Shown here one piece after another: positions 5,026-5,140 of a DNA stretch of 5,140 bases; position 1 is the stretch's first letter; the number at the start of each line of letters is the position of its first letter. Source of the stretch: a bacterium (GTDB taxonomy: Bacteria; NPL-UPA2; JAUVJM01); assembly GCA_030596585.1 (NCBI GenBank), contig JAUVJM010000092.1, positions 1-5,140 of the forward strand, written 5' to 3'. A program made the position numbers and the translations under genes. The notes under the pieces were generated by a model that ran no database searches, had not been told where the DNA came from, and was given only the letters and a program-made list of their open reading frames with translations.

Positions 5026-5140
5026 ATGGAAGAGAAAGCAAAAGCAGGGGAGCAGGAAATAGGGGAAATCACACACTATTTTGGCCATGTTGAGGTCGGC
5101 CTTATTGAAATCTCCGCAGGAGAGTTGAAAAATGGAGACA
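5026..5140 (+). CDS. Elongation-factor-like small beta-barrel protein, N-terminal part, cut by right edge
   Basis: Thirty-eight codons are visible from ATG at 5026 to the window end. After a charged start (MEEKAKAGEQ) the protein reads IGEITHYFGHVEVGLIEI (12-29) and AGELKNGD (31-38). This matches the opening of small proteins annotated as translation elongation factor-like, which usually read V..VTHYF.KI.VAV..L..GELK.GD and continue with a T.F.Q.V motif. Such proteins resemble the beta-barrel domain 2 of EF-Tu-type GTPases but lack the GTPase domain; their role is unknown. The Shine-Dalgarno is good. It lies on the same strand as trxB and the DUF1015 gene, 159 nt downstream, so it may belong to their transcript or have its own promoter in the gap. 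The remainder, expected to be only a few dozen more residues, is outside the window. The family call rests on a short stretch. Confidence 0.75.
   Translation, partial: MEEKAKAGEQEIGEITHYFGHVEVGLIEISAGELKNGD

Noticed and set aside
4846..5088. Minus-strand frames rich in F, L, S and P resembling a small membrane protein
   Set aside because: The hydrophobic look comes from reading purine-rich leader DNA in reverse; they cover the repeat fragments and the start of the elongation-factor-like gene.
1..5140. CRISPR array, tRNA, rRNA, transposase or phage integration site
   Set aside because: No regularly spaced repeats of suitable length, cloverleaf-like segments, rRNA words, transposase motifs or target-site duplications were seen.

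Overview
This window is bacterial chromosomal DNA with closely packed genes, AG-rich ribosome binding sites and mid-range base composition. A bacterial-type thioredoxin reductase, a DUF1015-family protein, a small elongation-factor-like protein, GT39-type membrane enzymes and a scattered ATTCCCCGA/TCGGGGAAT palindrome occur together. That mix suits an uncultivated or anaerobic Gram-negative lineage (Nitrospirota-, Omnitrophota- or deltaproteobacteria-like). This placement is inference; there is no rRNA or marker gene to settle it.

Layout. Positions 1-545 (minus) hold the N-terminal 181 residues of a multi-pass membrane protein that runs off the left edge. It is divergent from a GT39-like (GT-C fold) membrane glycosyltransferase at 664-1872 (plus). 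A compact type II toxin-antitoxin pair follows: a ribbon-helix-helix antitoxin at 2054-2278 and a RelE/ParE-superfamily toxin at 2280-2555. Its promoter region carries a 10-bp tandem repeat that looks like an autoregulatory operator. A palindromic dispersed repeat separates the toxin from trxB (2628-3572). trxB overlaps by 23 nt a complete DUF1015-family gene (3550-4866). After a 159-nt gap containing hairpins and repeat fragments, a small elongation-factor-like gene starts at 5026 and is cut by the right edge.

How the genes work together. The divergent membrane proteins fit envelope glycan or lipid-linked sugar work. The toxin-antitoxin pair is a self-contained, probably self-repressed module. 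trxB and the DUF1015 gene are translationally coupled and very likely co-transcribed, possibly with the elongation-factor-like gene. No function is known for the DUF1015 partner, so a redox link is only a hypothesis. I see no CRISPR array, tRNA, rRNA, transposase or phage gene, and no evidence for a wholly new defence or metabolic system. The best leads are the putative antitoxin operator, the trxB/DUF1015/EF-like neighbourhood and the ParB-like motif in the DUF1015 protein.
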